A stretch of DNA of 64,000 nucleotides from assembly GCA_022448105.1 (NCBI GenBank), contig JAKVAV010000013.1, positions 1-64,000 of the forward strand, written 5' to 3'. Numbering within the stretch: position 1 is the stretch's first letter; each line of letters begins with the position of its first letter. Source of the DNA: Flavobacteriales bacterium (GTDB lineage: Bacteria > Bacteroidota > Bacteroidia > Flavobacteriales_D > Cryomorphaceae). Under the pieces are notes generated by a model, which ran no database searches, was not told the origin of the DNA, and was given only the letters and a program-made list of their open reading frames with translations. Positions 28,207 through 38,146 of this stretch are shown one piece after another. A program made the translations under genes and the position numbers.

Positions 28207-29727
28207 CTATTTAAGTCTTTTATGGAGGGTAAATCGAGTATTCTCAAATACCTTTTTGGTAGGGTATTTGTCATCTTTCATTACCGCACGATAAATAGAA
28301 TCATTTAGTTCTACACAGCTCAAGATGTAGTCCCATTTGAGCTCTAATTGTTTCTTTAACTCTAAGGAGTCACTTTCGGGATTGAGCGCATAAGAGTCTC
28401 TTTCTGCATAAAGCCCCAATACGCGAGGCTTGTTAAAAATAATGACCTCGTCCTCAGCCGAAGTGTTTCTGATCAGAGAGAATACCTCTAAAGCTTCTGC
28501 AGATCTAGAGCCATTATACGTGCGAGGGTAGGTCTCATCTACATATTTCACTTCCTTTTTATAGCCGTAATATATCCCGAGGGAGAACAATATGTACAAA
28601 ACCGGCCGGATAGGGCGCTTTTTGAACCGTAGTGAGTGAAGACCGGTTAGAACATATCCGCATCCTATAGGTAGCAATGGTAGCATGTATCTAAAACCTT
28701 GAGTAAATACAGGGTAGAGAATGAGAATTGCCATGTATATCAGAAAGAAGTAGTCCTCATGGTTAAATCTGCCCGTTACTTTGATAGCCATCCCCATCAT
28801 AAGCATACAAATGATAATTGATCGATTCACGTAGCTCAGGAATTGCCATTTTCCAGCATCAGTAAAAAATGTTTGATCAGTCCGTAAAAATGCGAACTCC
28901 AGACCTTTTCGGATTTGGTCGCCAAGAGGTTCAGTGAAGAAAAATTCCGAAAAGAATGAGAACCCATCTTGCTTAGCTGGAAATAGAATTACGCCCATTA
29001 TGAGATAGAAACTAAGCGTTGTACTCAGCAGCATTCCAGCTCTAACCGCAATACATCTGAATTCTTTAGCGCTTCTCCCCCAAGATCTTAAATACGTCAC
29101 CCCCTGGTCTAATAATAGGGCCATTAGCAGAGTAATTCCAATACTTCTTACCAGCATCGAGTATCCAATAATTAGACCGACTAAGCCGTATATCAGGAGT
29201 GACTTTTTCTTTTTAGCAAGAGGATAGATATATAATCCAAGCGCGATGAAAAAGGCAAATGGTATATCGGACAATATTTCACCCTTGAATTTGAGAAGGT
29301 CAGGTGTGTATGCTAGACCAACTGTGATAATAAGGCATTCAACAAAGTTGAATTCCCTTCTCAGATATTTGAAAACGATGATCAGAAATCCTGTGTAGAA
29401 AAGGTTGATCGTTGTGACAAAAGGGACTATTTCGTTTCCGAAAAGCCAATATGCCGGAGCCAGAAGTAGTGGAAAACCAACCCCGTAAGACGGAGGAGAG
29501 AGTAGTGGAATGTAAGGGTTAAAAATATAATGCGTTTCCCCATGTGGTTTTCCCTCTACCAAATTAATGGCCTGTTGGATATACATGGCAAAATCACCAC
29601 CCCAATCGTGAAAGGGCCCGACATTGATGAATAATACCGGTAATAGACATAAAAGGAGGGCAAGGAGTTCAGTTTTCGTGTCTTTTATCACGTAAATGAT
29701 CCCTTTAGATTCACTTGGGTTATTCAT
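28207..29727 (-). CDS. GT-C type integral-membrane glycosyltransferase (ArnT/PMT-like)
   Basis: A 506-residue protein with about eleven membrane helices. The GT-C layout is visible: first periplasmic loop with the acidic pair in FHDWGGDFAMYIQQA, then PSYGVGFPLLLAP, the long helix bundle, and a soluble C-terminal periplasmic part (from about residue 405). Such enzymes transfer a sugar from a polyprenyl-phosphate carrier to a lipid or protein on the periplasmic side. Acceptor and sugar are not predictable. Single gene, ending seven bases from the convergent frameshifted gene. Confidence 0.75.
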   Translation of the reverse strand: MNNPSESKGIIYVIKDTKTELLALLLCLLPVLFINVGPFHDWGGDFAMYIQQAINLVEGKPHGETHYIFNPYIPLLSPPSYGVGFPLLLAPAYWLFGNEIVPFVTTINLFYTGFLIIVFKYLRREFNFVECLIITVGLAYTPDLLKFKGEILSDIPFAFFIALGLYIYPLAKKKKSLLIYGLVGLIIGYSMLVRSIGITLLMALLLDQGVTYLRSWGRSAKEFRCIAVRAGMLLSTTLSFYLIMGVILFPAKQDGFSFFSEFFFTEPLGDQIRKGLEFAFLRTDQTFFTDAGKWQFLSYVNRSIIICMLMMGMAIKVTGRFNHEDYFFLIYMAILILYPVFTQGFRYMLPLLPIGCGYVLTGLHSLRFKKRPIRPVLYILFSLGIYYGYKKEVKYVDETYPRTYNGSRSAEALEVFSLIRNTSAEDEVIIFNKPRVLGLYAERDSYALNPESDSLELKKQLELKWDYILSCVELNDSIYRAVMKDDKYPTKKVFENTRFTLHKRLK

Positions 29728-29784
29728 AAAAGGCCTTCAGAGTGTCAGTTTAAGCGCACCGACAACAAATAAACTCATTGATTT

Positions 29785-30744
29785 TTATTCATCCCAAAGT
29801 TTTGTCATGCTATAACCTTTTTCACGACAATCAAAAAAGGAGCCATCGACGATTCTTCGGTGCTGATCGATACTTCTTATCTCATCCATATCTCTTGCGC
29901 TCAGTACAATTTTGTGCGCATCAAAGTTCTGTTGAAGACGTCCGGGATTAGTTGATTTTGGTATAACAGAAATACCTCGGTGCAATTGCCAGCTTATAAG
30001 CAGCTGTGCAGGTGAGATGTCTTTCTTTAGAGCCATTTTTAAAATGATTTCGTTTTTCAGCGGGACTGGGTCATTATCTTTTTTCATTGATCTATGTCTG
30101 TCCATGGAGCCAAGCGGAGAATAAGCGGTCGTGTGGATTCCATTTTCACGGCAATATTTCAGAAGAGATTCTTGTTGCAAGTAAGGATGGAGTTCTACTT
30201 GGTTTAATTCAGGTCCTTGACCAACAGTCTTTTTCAGGTCCTGAAGTCTATTAATGCTAAAATTTGATGTTCCAATATGTCTAGTTAAGCCCGCCTGTTG
30301 CGCAGATTGCATTGCTTTCCAAGTCTCTGCTAGCGGCACTTCATTAAGTGAATAATAACTTTCTGGATTTTTAGGTAAGTGGATGCCTCTCTTGAAAGCA
30401 ACTGGCCAGTGTATGAGATACAAGTCGAGATAATCAAGTTGTAGATCTGAAAGCGTGCTTTCCAAGGCTGGTCGAACATCCTCTTCACGATGAGAGTCAT
30501 TCCAGAGCTTAGAGGTTACCCACAATTCATCACGAGTTAATATTTGATTTTCAAAACACTCCTTAAACGCTTCTCCAATTTCTTTTTCATTCCCGTAAAT
30601 AGGAGCGCAGTCTACGTGGCGGTAGCCAATTTTGAGCGCTTCGATAATTGTTGTCTTTATCACTCGAGGCGAAGATTTCCAGGTGCCTAAGCCGATTACC
30701 GGCATTCTATTGCCATTTTGGAAAGTGAGGTTTTTCATATTCAC
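29785..30744 (-). CDS. Aldo/keto reductase
   Basis: A 319-residue cytosolic NADPH-dependent carbonyl reductase of the AKR superfamily. The tetrad Asp-Tyr-Lys-His is read in DCAPIYGNE, TSKLWN and LIHWP; GTSNFS, NQVELHPYLQQ, AYSPLG and the cofactor loop VIPKSTNPGRLQQNF complete the (beta/alpha)8 signature. Closest to AKR1/AKR4-type sugar and aldehyde reductases. Substrate unknown. A 57-codon frame ends nine bases upstream. Confidence 0.93.
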   Translation of the reverse strand: MNMKNLTFQNGNRMPVIGLGTWKSSPRVIKTTIIEALKIGYRHVDCAPIYGNEKEIGEAFKECFENQILTRDELWVTSKLWNDSHREEDVRPALESTLSDLQLDYLDLYLIHWPVAFKRGIHLPKNPESYYSLNEVPLAETWKAMQSAQQAGLTRHIGTSNFSINRLQDLKKTVGQGPELNQVELHPYLQQESLLKYCRENGIHTTAYSPLGSMDRHRSMKKDNDPVPLKNEIILKMALKKDISPAQLLISWQLHRGISVIPKSTNPGRLQQNFDAHKIVLSARDMDEIRSIDQHRRIVDGSFFDCREKGYSMTKLWDE

Positions 30745-30753
30745 ATCACTACT

Positions 30754-30927
30754 TTATCCATTTTGAATCTTGAAAGGTATACCAATCAGAATGATATTTT
30801 TGTCATACCCTGCTTTTAGATCAATTTCCACATATCCTTTTGTAGAGAGACCTAGAATTTCGTCTGCACCTCTGGATAGATTGATATGTCTGAATAAAAT
30901 AATTTGGTCTCTGTTTTCAATATTCAT
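30754..30927 (-). CDS. Possible 57-residue small protein upstream of the aldo/keto reductase
   Basis: ATG 30927 to stop 30754 gives a 57-residue frame with protein-like composition (DQIILFRHINLSRGADEILGL, then GYVEIDLKAGYDKNIILIG). It ends nine bases before the reductase ATG, so it could be the first gene of that unit. In-frame codons extend 12 more upstream before a stop, so it may also be the tail of a lost gene. I do not recognise it. Confidence 0.35.
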   Translation of the reverse strand: MNIENRDQIILFRHINLSRGADEILGLSTKGYVEIDLKAGYDKNIILIGIPFKIQNG

Positions 30928-31545
30928 CAATGAAGAAAGAACTTTTTTTAAAGTCTACAAGTCTATTTGGTGAAATTCATGGGTGTTCATCTTAGAATTA
31001 CAGCATAGTGACTGAATAAAAAGATTACCGGTTTGGCTGACGACACTGTTGTATTGGTCAATTCAAAGATTGTCAGTATCGGGTTGTCTAAATTTTTGTA
31101 CTAAATATCTCTCTGCAAATACACTTTGTAATGATGACCGAATTGATTGTCGACGGCTTTTCGATGAGATATTCATTGTTTTTAGTGGTCAAAACGCCCT
31201 TGAGAAGCTGAGATATTTGAAACTTGACCTAAAAACTATAATTCGAAAGAATTCTGACTCCTATTTTGTTGATGATAAAGCCATCACTTATTGGGGTAAT
31301 GTGCAAAAAACTTATTGCCGTTTAAGCGGAGTATCCTCTCAATTGCTCTTCTTCTTCTTCTTCTTGAAGATGGCAGGCATTTCAGCCTTAAGGAATTTGT
31401 TATGCAGAGACATCATGCACTGGTGTGAATTATTGCCTTTATGGAATTGACCGACTCCATCTTAAAGCCAAAATTATTCAGTCAAAATAGTTAGAAAACG
31501 GATAAAAAGAGACCTGTAAGTGGAGAAAACTCTCCATTAAATGCG
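30928..31545. other. Intergenic, no gene seen
   Basis: A 620-bp AT-rich stretch. The longest frame (31049-31450, TTG start) has no family resemblance and includes a Phe run produced by a (TTC)6-7 tract at about 31345-31365. I treat it as non-coding. The next bases hold the regulatory dyads of the giant gene. Confidence 0.5.
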
Positions 31546-31581
31546 TTCCAAATTAGGAATCATTTTCCCATTATTGGAAAA
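31546..31581 (+). promoter_or_regulatory. Paired regulatory dyads in front of the giant FG-GAP gene (site D)
   Basis: TTCC-N6-GGAA at 31546-31559 and TTTTCC-N7-GGAAAA at 31563-31581, centres about 20 bp apart. The second has the same twelve arm bases as a dyad at 51905-51923 in the EPS locus. The centre of the second lies 62 bp before a TGGCAC and 107 bp before the start codon. Probable binding sites of the sigma54-type regulator encoded at 58703 (inference). Confidence 0.6.
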
Positions 31582-31633
31582 TTTTGGGTAAGTCTAAGGC
31601 CAGATTTCATCTAATAAAGCGGTTTACAGTTTT

Positions 31634-31649
31634 TGGCACGCCAATTTCG
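31634..31649 (+). promoter_or_regulatory. Sigma54-like promoter
   Basis: TTGGCACG matches the -24 half (YTGGCACG) exactly; after four bases follows TTTCG, which matches the -12 consensus TTGCW at three of five. Predicted transcript start is about 20 bases before the ATG at 31679. Confidence 0.45.
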
Positions 31650-31678
31650 ATAGAGAATTCGGATTCAAAACCTGAGTT

Positions 31679-34600
31679 ATGTCTAGAAATATTACTCTCA
31701 CTCTGGCTGCCTTATTGGTATTCATCAATTTCGTGACTGGCCAAACAATTGAAATTAGTTCAATTGCTAGCCATGAGTTGACTGTTTGTGGTAGCAGTGG
31801 CCAATTCGAGGTATTGATTAATAACAATTCTGGTATCTCCCAAAATTCACCAGAAGTATCTATCTCCTTGCCCCCTGGTATAGAGTATCAACCATCGTCG
31901 TTGAATGAACTAACAAGTCACAGTATGTCTGAGTTAGACGTGTCTAACCCTTCTGAACTACAATTTAGTTCTGGAATTATTGCTAACGGGGATAGTCTTA
32001 AATTCTCGGTCAGCTTGGTCGCACAAGACGCATCTGTAGACTACCAGAATAGCGGGGGGGTGTTTAGAAATTCAGTCGTATTCGATGCAAATGGTTCACA
32101 GACAAATCACGAATCCGATAGTTACAATATACTCTATCCCGCGCTGACTATCTTATCGATAAGTCCCAATGTGGATAATATCATGAGTGGTTCTTCCACC
32201 ACACGCTCAATTACTGTTATCAATGCGGGGAATGGACCAATCGACAGAATTTACATTACCGATATTCGAAATAATGACGCATTGCTGCTCAACTCGGTCG
32301 ATATAGGAATTCTAGACGGCGATACAATCGTGCTCTCAACGACCGACTTTAGTGGCGTCGGCAATGGTAATAATTTGCTCGACCAGAATGAGTCCATTAC
32401 GATTACTGAATATCTGTCCGGAATCAGCTGTGCGGACCTTACCGTAACCTCAGCCATCAGAGCACATTGGGGATGTGATGGAGCAAATCGGTCTACTACC
32501 ACAAGTTATGGAAATATCTCACTCGACTTTCAAGAGCCTAACCTAAAACTCTTGGCGACTGAAACGCTTGATGCTTGTTTTGGTGGAGGTGTAGCCTCAG
32601 AGCAACAGCTGCGTGTCATCAATACGAGTAGTGGCATTGCGACCGGTGTTTCAGTAGACATATACAAAAGCACCGGAAGTAACTACAATCAGGATATTTA
32701 TTCCCGTTTCGATGAAAACTCATTTAAATATAAGGTAGGAGAAACAGGCACATATACTTCCATATCGGGGCTAAATACCACTACCACACAGTCTGCTGGA
32801 GCATACTCCTGTTTAGGTGCCTCTCCGATCGGCAGGGTGGATTTCCAATTAGAAGAACTTGCTCCCGGAGATACTGTTTTCATTAAGTGGGACATGTATT
32901 CCTGCTGCATACAAACTTGTGAAGACGATGACATAAAAGGATGGCGCGCGGAGGTTGCTTACACCGACGTATGCGCTGGACCAAGCACCACCAAAACACT
33001 TGTCGGTCAGGATGATAATGAACAGTACATTTCATTTACTACTGAAACACCAATTGATATCACCGATCTTGAGGAGGAGACCTATACTTTTATTATTTCA
33101 AGCTTTAAAAATGATCTTCCTGAGGGGGTTGGAGCTAGTTATAGGGCAACATTTACTCTAGAGGAAGGGCTTGTTTATGAATCGGTTCGATTTCATACAA
33201 ACGGTAACGATTGGATACCATCTTCGGTAGATTACAATGCGAGTACGCACGTTGTGGAATGTGTTTTTGATCCACCCGCGAACTCTTTCGTACTGCCAAA
33301 GTCAGAGTTGGAACTCACGCTCAGCGGCGCATGTGGCACACAAGGTTGGAAAACCATTGAACTAGACTTTGCTTACATTCCTGACAACACCTGTTCAACT
33401 GCCTGCGAAATTCCCTTGGAATGCGATCGGCAAGTAACAACATATTTACATTGTCCCACTCCATCATGTGCTGGTTTGAGAGTCCTGGATTTCACTTTAG
33501 CTCGCACGAGTTTTGGAGCCCCCGACAACAACTTGGATGGTAACCCGGATAATTCTGGAAGTCTCAATATGACGGAAGTGAAATCTAATCGCGCAATGGT
33601 GGGCGACACTATTCTCGCCACTGCCACTTCCGTCGTGGGGCCGACTAGCGATAGCTGGCTTTATTCAAAATATACATCTTCAGTAAACTATGGCAGCGTG
33701 CTTAATTGTATTTCCGCCACCGCTACCATTTACGATGCCAGCTCAGCTTCCACCTTTGTGGCAACAGGTCTTGTGGCCAGTGAATCGACCAGCGGAAATC
33801 AACGTGACTTTGAGTTTGATCTCTCGATAAGTAATCTTTCTTCTTTAAACCCTGAACTCATTGGCTACTCCTATTCAGAGCAAGATTCCATAAAAGTTGA
33901 AATGCTTTATAAAGTCGTTTCTAACGTCACCGGACTCTTACAGGAAACAACCTTCCTGAATGATTTTTACCTTAGCGATTTTGCTAATCCAACCGCTGGG
34001 CAGCAAGAGAGTTGTAGCTTCAAACATGGTCGCGTCACGCTCATAGGCTATCAATGGCGTAATGACTCTGGCAATAATGTAACGATCAAATCCTGCAGTA
34101 GAAATGTAAGTCAAAATTTCGGCCTATCCATAGGTGACTTATCATCCAACTATGGTGGTGGTAACCTCTTTCCTTTTGAGTATCGTCATTGGGGAAATGT
34201 GAAAGAAGCTTGGATGATTATTCCGGCCAATTATAGTCATGTGAGTACTCAAGTTCGTCAATGGCGAACCAGGTATACTAACGCTACCTCGGTCCAAACA
34301 GTGAACGGGATTGCTCCTGACGCTATCAATGGAGATACGCTTTACTTTGATTTACAACAACATTACGACGTTGGTGATTTTAACTTGAGTGATGATGGCT
34401 TTAACGGTCGAATTGAGGTAGAACTAGCTCCGAATTGCAATACCCTTATCAACACATTTGAAGACGTGGAGTGGATTTTCAACTACCAAAAAGCAGCTAT
34501 GCTTGACAATACGACTTCAGGCCAGATAGCAGCTTCGTCTTCGGATCGGGTTCGTTATCAGCCTTCAAGCTTCGAGCTATCCTCAAACAATCCATGGCAA

Positions 34601-37600
34601 GATGTCAACACTAGATCGGTAACATGGAATTATAAAGTGAAAAACTCCTCATCCTCTGCGGCGGCTTATTCTTGGGTACACATCGTTGCTCCTTCAAACA
34701 TTGTGATCGATTCGATTACTAACAACTCCAATGGTCAGGCATTAATCAAACAAAACGACTTGTATCTCATAGGCACAATTAACGGTAACTCGACCGCAAC
34801 TCTTTCCATTCACGGAACGGTAATTAATTGCAACAATGTTTTGCTCACCGCATATTCGGGATACGAGTGTACCGGTTATCCAGATGATTTTGCCAGCTTC
34901 ACCTGTGGTTACGAGTCGTTGGTACTCTATGTGGAGCCGAAGGAGGCAGCCTTCCAAACTCGACTTTCGACAGAGGTGCTCGTTGACCCTTGCGCTCCAC
35001 AAGTTGATCTCACATTGGGTATTACTAGTGTAAAGATTGCCCATGTCTACGATATGACCATTGAATTGACCGTTTCTGACTCGAGCAAAATTAAGGTACT
35101 TGACGGTACTAGTGAGTTCCAATACAACAGCAGTAGTGCCTTCACTGAAATCGAAAATCCGAGCTTTAGTTCTGGAGTCTATTCATACGATGTCAATCTT
35201 TACGAAAGCTCTTTCCCAATTAACGGGTTACCTGGTGTGCTTGATTTGACTAATAATCAATACCGTCTGAAAATGAGACTGGAGTTGGGTCCGCAATTTG
35301 TTCAGGGCGATTTTGTACAAATCACCATTCAGGGAGAAAATGGTTGTACGGAAACGCTACCAATAATCAATTTGGCCTATGATCCAAACTCAAAGTTCAC
35401 GAAGGATCAGACGGCGGGATTGCATATCGATATCGGCAATAGCTGGAGTGCCTCTTGGGGAGATTATGATAATGATGGTTTCGATGATTTGTACGTTCCG
35501 GTTAGTACTCTAAATGAACCAAACATACTGTACCACAACAATGGTGATGGTACTTTTTCAAAAATCGCGACAGGGCCACCGGTTACTGATATCGGCGCAT
35601 CTATAACGAGTGCATGGGGAGATTATGACAATGACGGATATCTCGATTTGTTTGTTGCCAATAATGTTAATTCTAAAAACCGCTTGTATCACAACAACGG
35701 CGACGGTACCTTTACCTCTATTACCAATAATGCGGTGGTAGACGAAGGGATCTATACCCATTCGGCGGCCTGGGGAGATTACAATCAAGATGGAAATTTA
35801 GACTTGGTAATTTCAGATTTTCATCCAACTCACTTTAATCGTCTGTTTTACGGCGATGGTGCAGGAGGATTCACTGTAGATGCGAGTAGCCCTATTTCTC
35901 TTTCGGCAACTTCTGCCGTAGGTTTATCCTGGGGTGACTACGATAACGACGGTGACTTGGACTTGTTTATTGCCAACACCAATGGTGAAAATAATCAACT
36001 TTTTCGCAATGAAACTGGGATCTTTAATGAAGTGACCACAGGCGATATCGTGAGCGATGGTGGTAATTCTGTAGGGGGTGTCTGGGGAGATTATGACAAT
36101 GACGGAGATTTGGACTTGTTTGTGACAAATTCGCGTGACGTTGAGGCCAACTTTCTCTACTCCAATAATGGCGATGCTACCTTTACCAGAATTACTTCTG
36201 GTGCCATCGTATCCAACCTTTCTAATTCACATGGAGCTTCTTGGATAGACTACGATAATGATGCCGATTTGGACTTGCTCGTCGCGAATAATCAGCAACA
36301 GAAAAATTACCTATTTGCAAACAATGGAGATGGCACTTTTTCGAAGTTGACAAACGCCATCACAGAGGAAAAAGGAGATTCTTATGGCACTGCCTGGTCC
36401 GATTTTGACAACGATGGTGATTATGATCTCTTTGTTGCGAATATCAATTCCAGTGCAAACGACTTCTTTATCAATGAAAAGGGGTCTTGTACAAATCATA
36501 TCGTTGTCAAGCTTAATGGCTGTAATTCAAATAGCTATGGGGTGGGGGCTTTGATCAGAGTGAAGGCCGACATTGACGGTACACCGACCCTGCAAACCAG
36601 ACATGTTTCTACGCAAACTTCTGCGATGGGTGGGCAGAACTCATTTAAGATTCTCTTCGGTCTAAAAGATGCGAGCAGTGTCGACAGCGTCATAGTTCAA
36701 TGGCCTTCCGGTGTATTGACAGTCATAGAGAACCCTGCCATTAATCAAATTCTTACCATCAACGAACCATGTGGCTCTCGAATTTGTGGTGTCGTTTTCC
36801 ACGACGAGAATGGTAACGACGTGCAAGATCCCGGTGAGCTGGGGATTGCTAATATGAATCTTTTGGTAATGCCAGGAAACTTTCAAGTATTTACTGATGC
36901 AAATGGAGCCTATCAGTTCTATGTTGATGACGGTTCCTACACCATTACACAAACGTCCAGCCCGAACTGGACACAGGTATACCCGGATGGAAACCAAGGG
37001 TATACCTTGAATGTAAATCAAGCCACACAGAGTGAGTATTGTGAAAACGATTTTGGAAATGACGCCGTTTGTCCAGATCCAGACCTAGAGGTTAGTTTGG
37101 GTGCTACGGCATTTCGTCGTGGCTTTCACAATGACCTGAACGTAATGATAGCTAATGTTGGAGCTTTCGATGCCAATACTGTTATAGATCTCGAGCTCAC
37201 TCTTTCCGATAATCTATACATGACAGACAGTACTTGGGTGAGCACGTCTACTGGAATAGGAACACGTATTTACAATTACGAGCTTGCGAGTTTGGCTGCT
37301 CTTTCGGATACGGTTATTTCTCTCACCGATTCCGTCGCCTTGAGCGGAGGATTGGATGATCCGGTGAACATTGCTGCAGAAGTATCTATTAGCGGTGGCG
37401 AATGTGCATTAGTCAACAATAATTTCACCGTTAATGATGTGATCGTTGGTTCAGTAGATCCCAACGATAAGTTGGTCTTTGTAAATGGAACCACCGAGAC
37501 TAAGGTTGTTTCCAACCAAGATCAGATTCTCTACAAGATTCGATTCCAAAACATTGGTAACTACCCGGCAAAGATCGTCAGGTTAGTAGACTCATTGTCG

Positions 37601-38146
37601 GTTGATTTGGATTGGAGTACATTCAAGCCCTTGAGTTCTTCACATCCCTTTGCAATTTCTGTGAATAGAGGTGTGGTAACATGGATTAACAGCGATATCA
37701 ACCTCGTAGACTCCACGACAAATGTAGAAGCTAGTATGGGATACGTCACTTTCCAGATTTCGCCACGAACAGGTCTTTCTCCCTACACGTTGATTGAAAA
37801 TGATGCTGCTATACAATTCGATTACAACGATTTCCTCATCACTAATGTGACGCAGACATGGGTTGGTAGTAGTGGTATTAGTTCAACTATTCCCATGGTA
37901 TATATTTACCCTAACCCGAGTGCGGGTTCAAGTGTGAGAGTGATGCTGATCGACGGGAATAACCGTCCACTTCAATTCGAAAGGGTCGATATAAGTGGTA
38001 TTAAAGGTTCTAAGATTTATTCAGGACAAGTCAATGATTATAGGACAGAGCTAGAAACAGATAGTTATTCACCAGGTGTTTACATCGTTTCGCTCAAAAC
38101 AAAGTATGGTCTTATTGTGCACGGGAAGTTGATCATCTCAAAATAA
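31679..38146 (+). CDS. Giant FG-GAP/ASPIC surface protein with T9SS sorting domain
   Basis: A 2,155-residue secreted protein. Signal peptide to FVTGQ; a long N-terminal part (to about 1240) of DUF11-like and other beta-sandwich domains ('ITVINAGNGPIDRIYITD'); seven FG-GAP/VCBS repeats (about 1250-1600) each with 'WGDYDNDGDLDLF', an Asp-rich calcium loop, and 'LY.NNGDGTF'; an ASPIC/UnbV domain (about 1604-1697); an SdrB-like Cna-type domain (FHDENGNDVQDPGE); a further DUF11-like domain containing SVDPNDKLV; and a type A T9SS sorting domain (IYPNPSAGS to HGKLIISK). Such proteins are anchored to or released from the outer surface and mediate adhesion or matrix structure; ligand unknown. Monocistronic, under dyads and a sigma54-like promoter shared with the EPS units. 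Confidence 0.9.
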   Translation: MSRNITLTLAALLVFINFVTGQTIEISSIASHELTVCGSSGQFEVLINNNSGISQNSPEVSISLPPGIEYQPSSLNELTSHSMSELDVSNPSELQFSSGIIANGDSLKFSVSLVAQDASVDYQNSGGVFRNSVVFDANGSQTNHESDSYNILYPALTILSISPNVDNIMSGSSTTRSITVINAGNGPIDRIYITDIRNNDALLLNSVDIGILDGDTIVLSTTDFSGVGNGNNLLDQNESITITEYLSGISCADLTVTSAIRAHWGCDGANRSTTTSYGNISLDFQEPNLKLLATETLDACFGGGVASEQQLRVINTSSGIATGVSVDIYKSTGSNYNQDIYSRFDENSFKYKVGETGTYTSISGLNTTTTQSAGAYSCLGASPIGRVDFQLEELAPGDTVFIKWDMYSCCIQTCEDDDIKGWRAEVAYTDVCAGPSTTKTLVGQDDNEQYISFTTETPIDITDLEEETYTFIISSFKNDLPEGVGASYRATFTLEEGLVYESVRFHTNGNDWIPSSVDYNASTHVVECVFDPPANSFVLPKSELELTLSGACGTQGWKTIELDFAYIPDNTCSTACEIPLECDRQVTTYLHCPTPSCAGLRVLDFTLARTSFGAPDNNLDGNPDNSGSLNMTEVKSNRAMVGDTILATATSVVGPTSDSWLYSKYTSSVNYGSVLNCISATATIYDASSASTFVATGLVASESTSGNQRDFEFDLSISNLSSLNPELIGYSYSEQDSIKVEMLYKVVSNVTGLLQETTFLNDFYLSDFANPTAGQQESCSFKHGRVTLIGYQWRNDSGNNVTIKSCSRNVSQNFGLSIGDLSSNYGGGNLFPFEYRHWGNVKEAWMIIPANYSHVSTQVRQWRTRYTNATSVQTVNGIAPDAINGDTLYFDLQQHYDVGDFNLSDDGFNGRIEVELAPNCNTLINTFEDVEWIFNYQKAAMLDNTTSGQIAASSSDRVRYQPSSFELSSNNPWQDVNTRSVTWNYKVKNSSSSAAAYSWVHIVAPSNIVIDSITNNSNGQALIKQNDLYLIGTINGNSTATLSIHGTVINCNNVLLTAYSGYECTGYPDDFASFTCGYESLVLYVEPKEAAFQTRLSTEVLVDPCAPQVDLTLGITSVKIAHVYDMTIELTVSDSSKIKVLDGTSEFQYNSSSAFTEIENPSFSSGVYSYDVNLYESSFPINGLPGVLDLTNNQYRLKMRLELGPQFVQGDFVQITIQGENGCTETLPIINLAYDPNSKFTKDQTAGLHIDIGNSWSASWGDYDNDGFDDLYVPVSTLNEPNILYHNNGDGTFSKIATGPPVTDIGASITSAWGDYDNDGYLDLFVANNVNSKNRLYHNNGDGTFTSITNNAVVDEGIYTHSAAWGDYNQDGNLDLVISDFHPTHFNRLFYGDGAGGFTVDASSPISLSATSAVGLSWGDYDNDGDLDLFIANTNGENNQLFRNETGIFNEVTTGDIVSDGGNSVGGVWGDYDNDGDLDLFVTNSRDVEANFLYSNNGDATFTRITSGAIVSNLSNSHGASWIDYDNDADLDLLVANNQQQKNYLFANNGDGTFSKLTNAITEEKGDSYGTAWSDFDNDGDYDLFVANINSSANDFFINEKGSCTNHIVVKLNGCNSNSYGVGALIRVKADIDGTPTLQTRHVSTQTSAMGGQNSFKILFGLKDASSVDSVIVQWPSGVLTVIENPAINQILTINEPCGSRICGVVFHDENGNDVQDPGELGIANMNLLVMPGNFQVFTDANGAYQFYVDDGSYTITQTSSPNWTQVYPDGNQGYTLNVNQATQSEYCENDFGNDAVCPDPDLEVSLGATAFRRGFHNDLNVMIANVGAFDANTVIDLELTLSDNLYMTDSTWVSTSTGIGTRIYNYELASLAALSDTVISLTDSVALSGGLDDPVNIAAEVSISGGECALVNNNFTVNDVIVGSVDPNDKLVFVNGTTETKVVSNQDQILYKIRFQNIGNYPAKIVRLVDSLSVDLDWSTFKPLSSSHPFAISVNRGVVTWINSDINLVDSTTNVEASMGYVTFQISPRTGLSPYTLIENDAAIQFDYNDFLITNVTQTWVGSSGISSTIPMVYIYPNPSAGSSVRVMLIDGNNRPLQFERVDISGIKGSKIYSGQVNDYRTELETDSYSPGVYIVSLKTKYGLIVHGKLIISK

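Noticed and set aside
31049-31450. Plus-strand 133-codon frame with TTG start
   Set aside because: Composition is odd, its Phe run comes from a TTC tract, and no motif or ribosome-binding site supports it.
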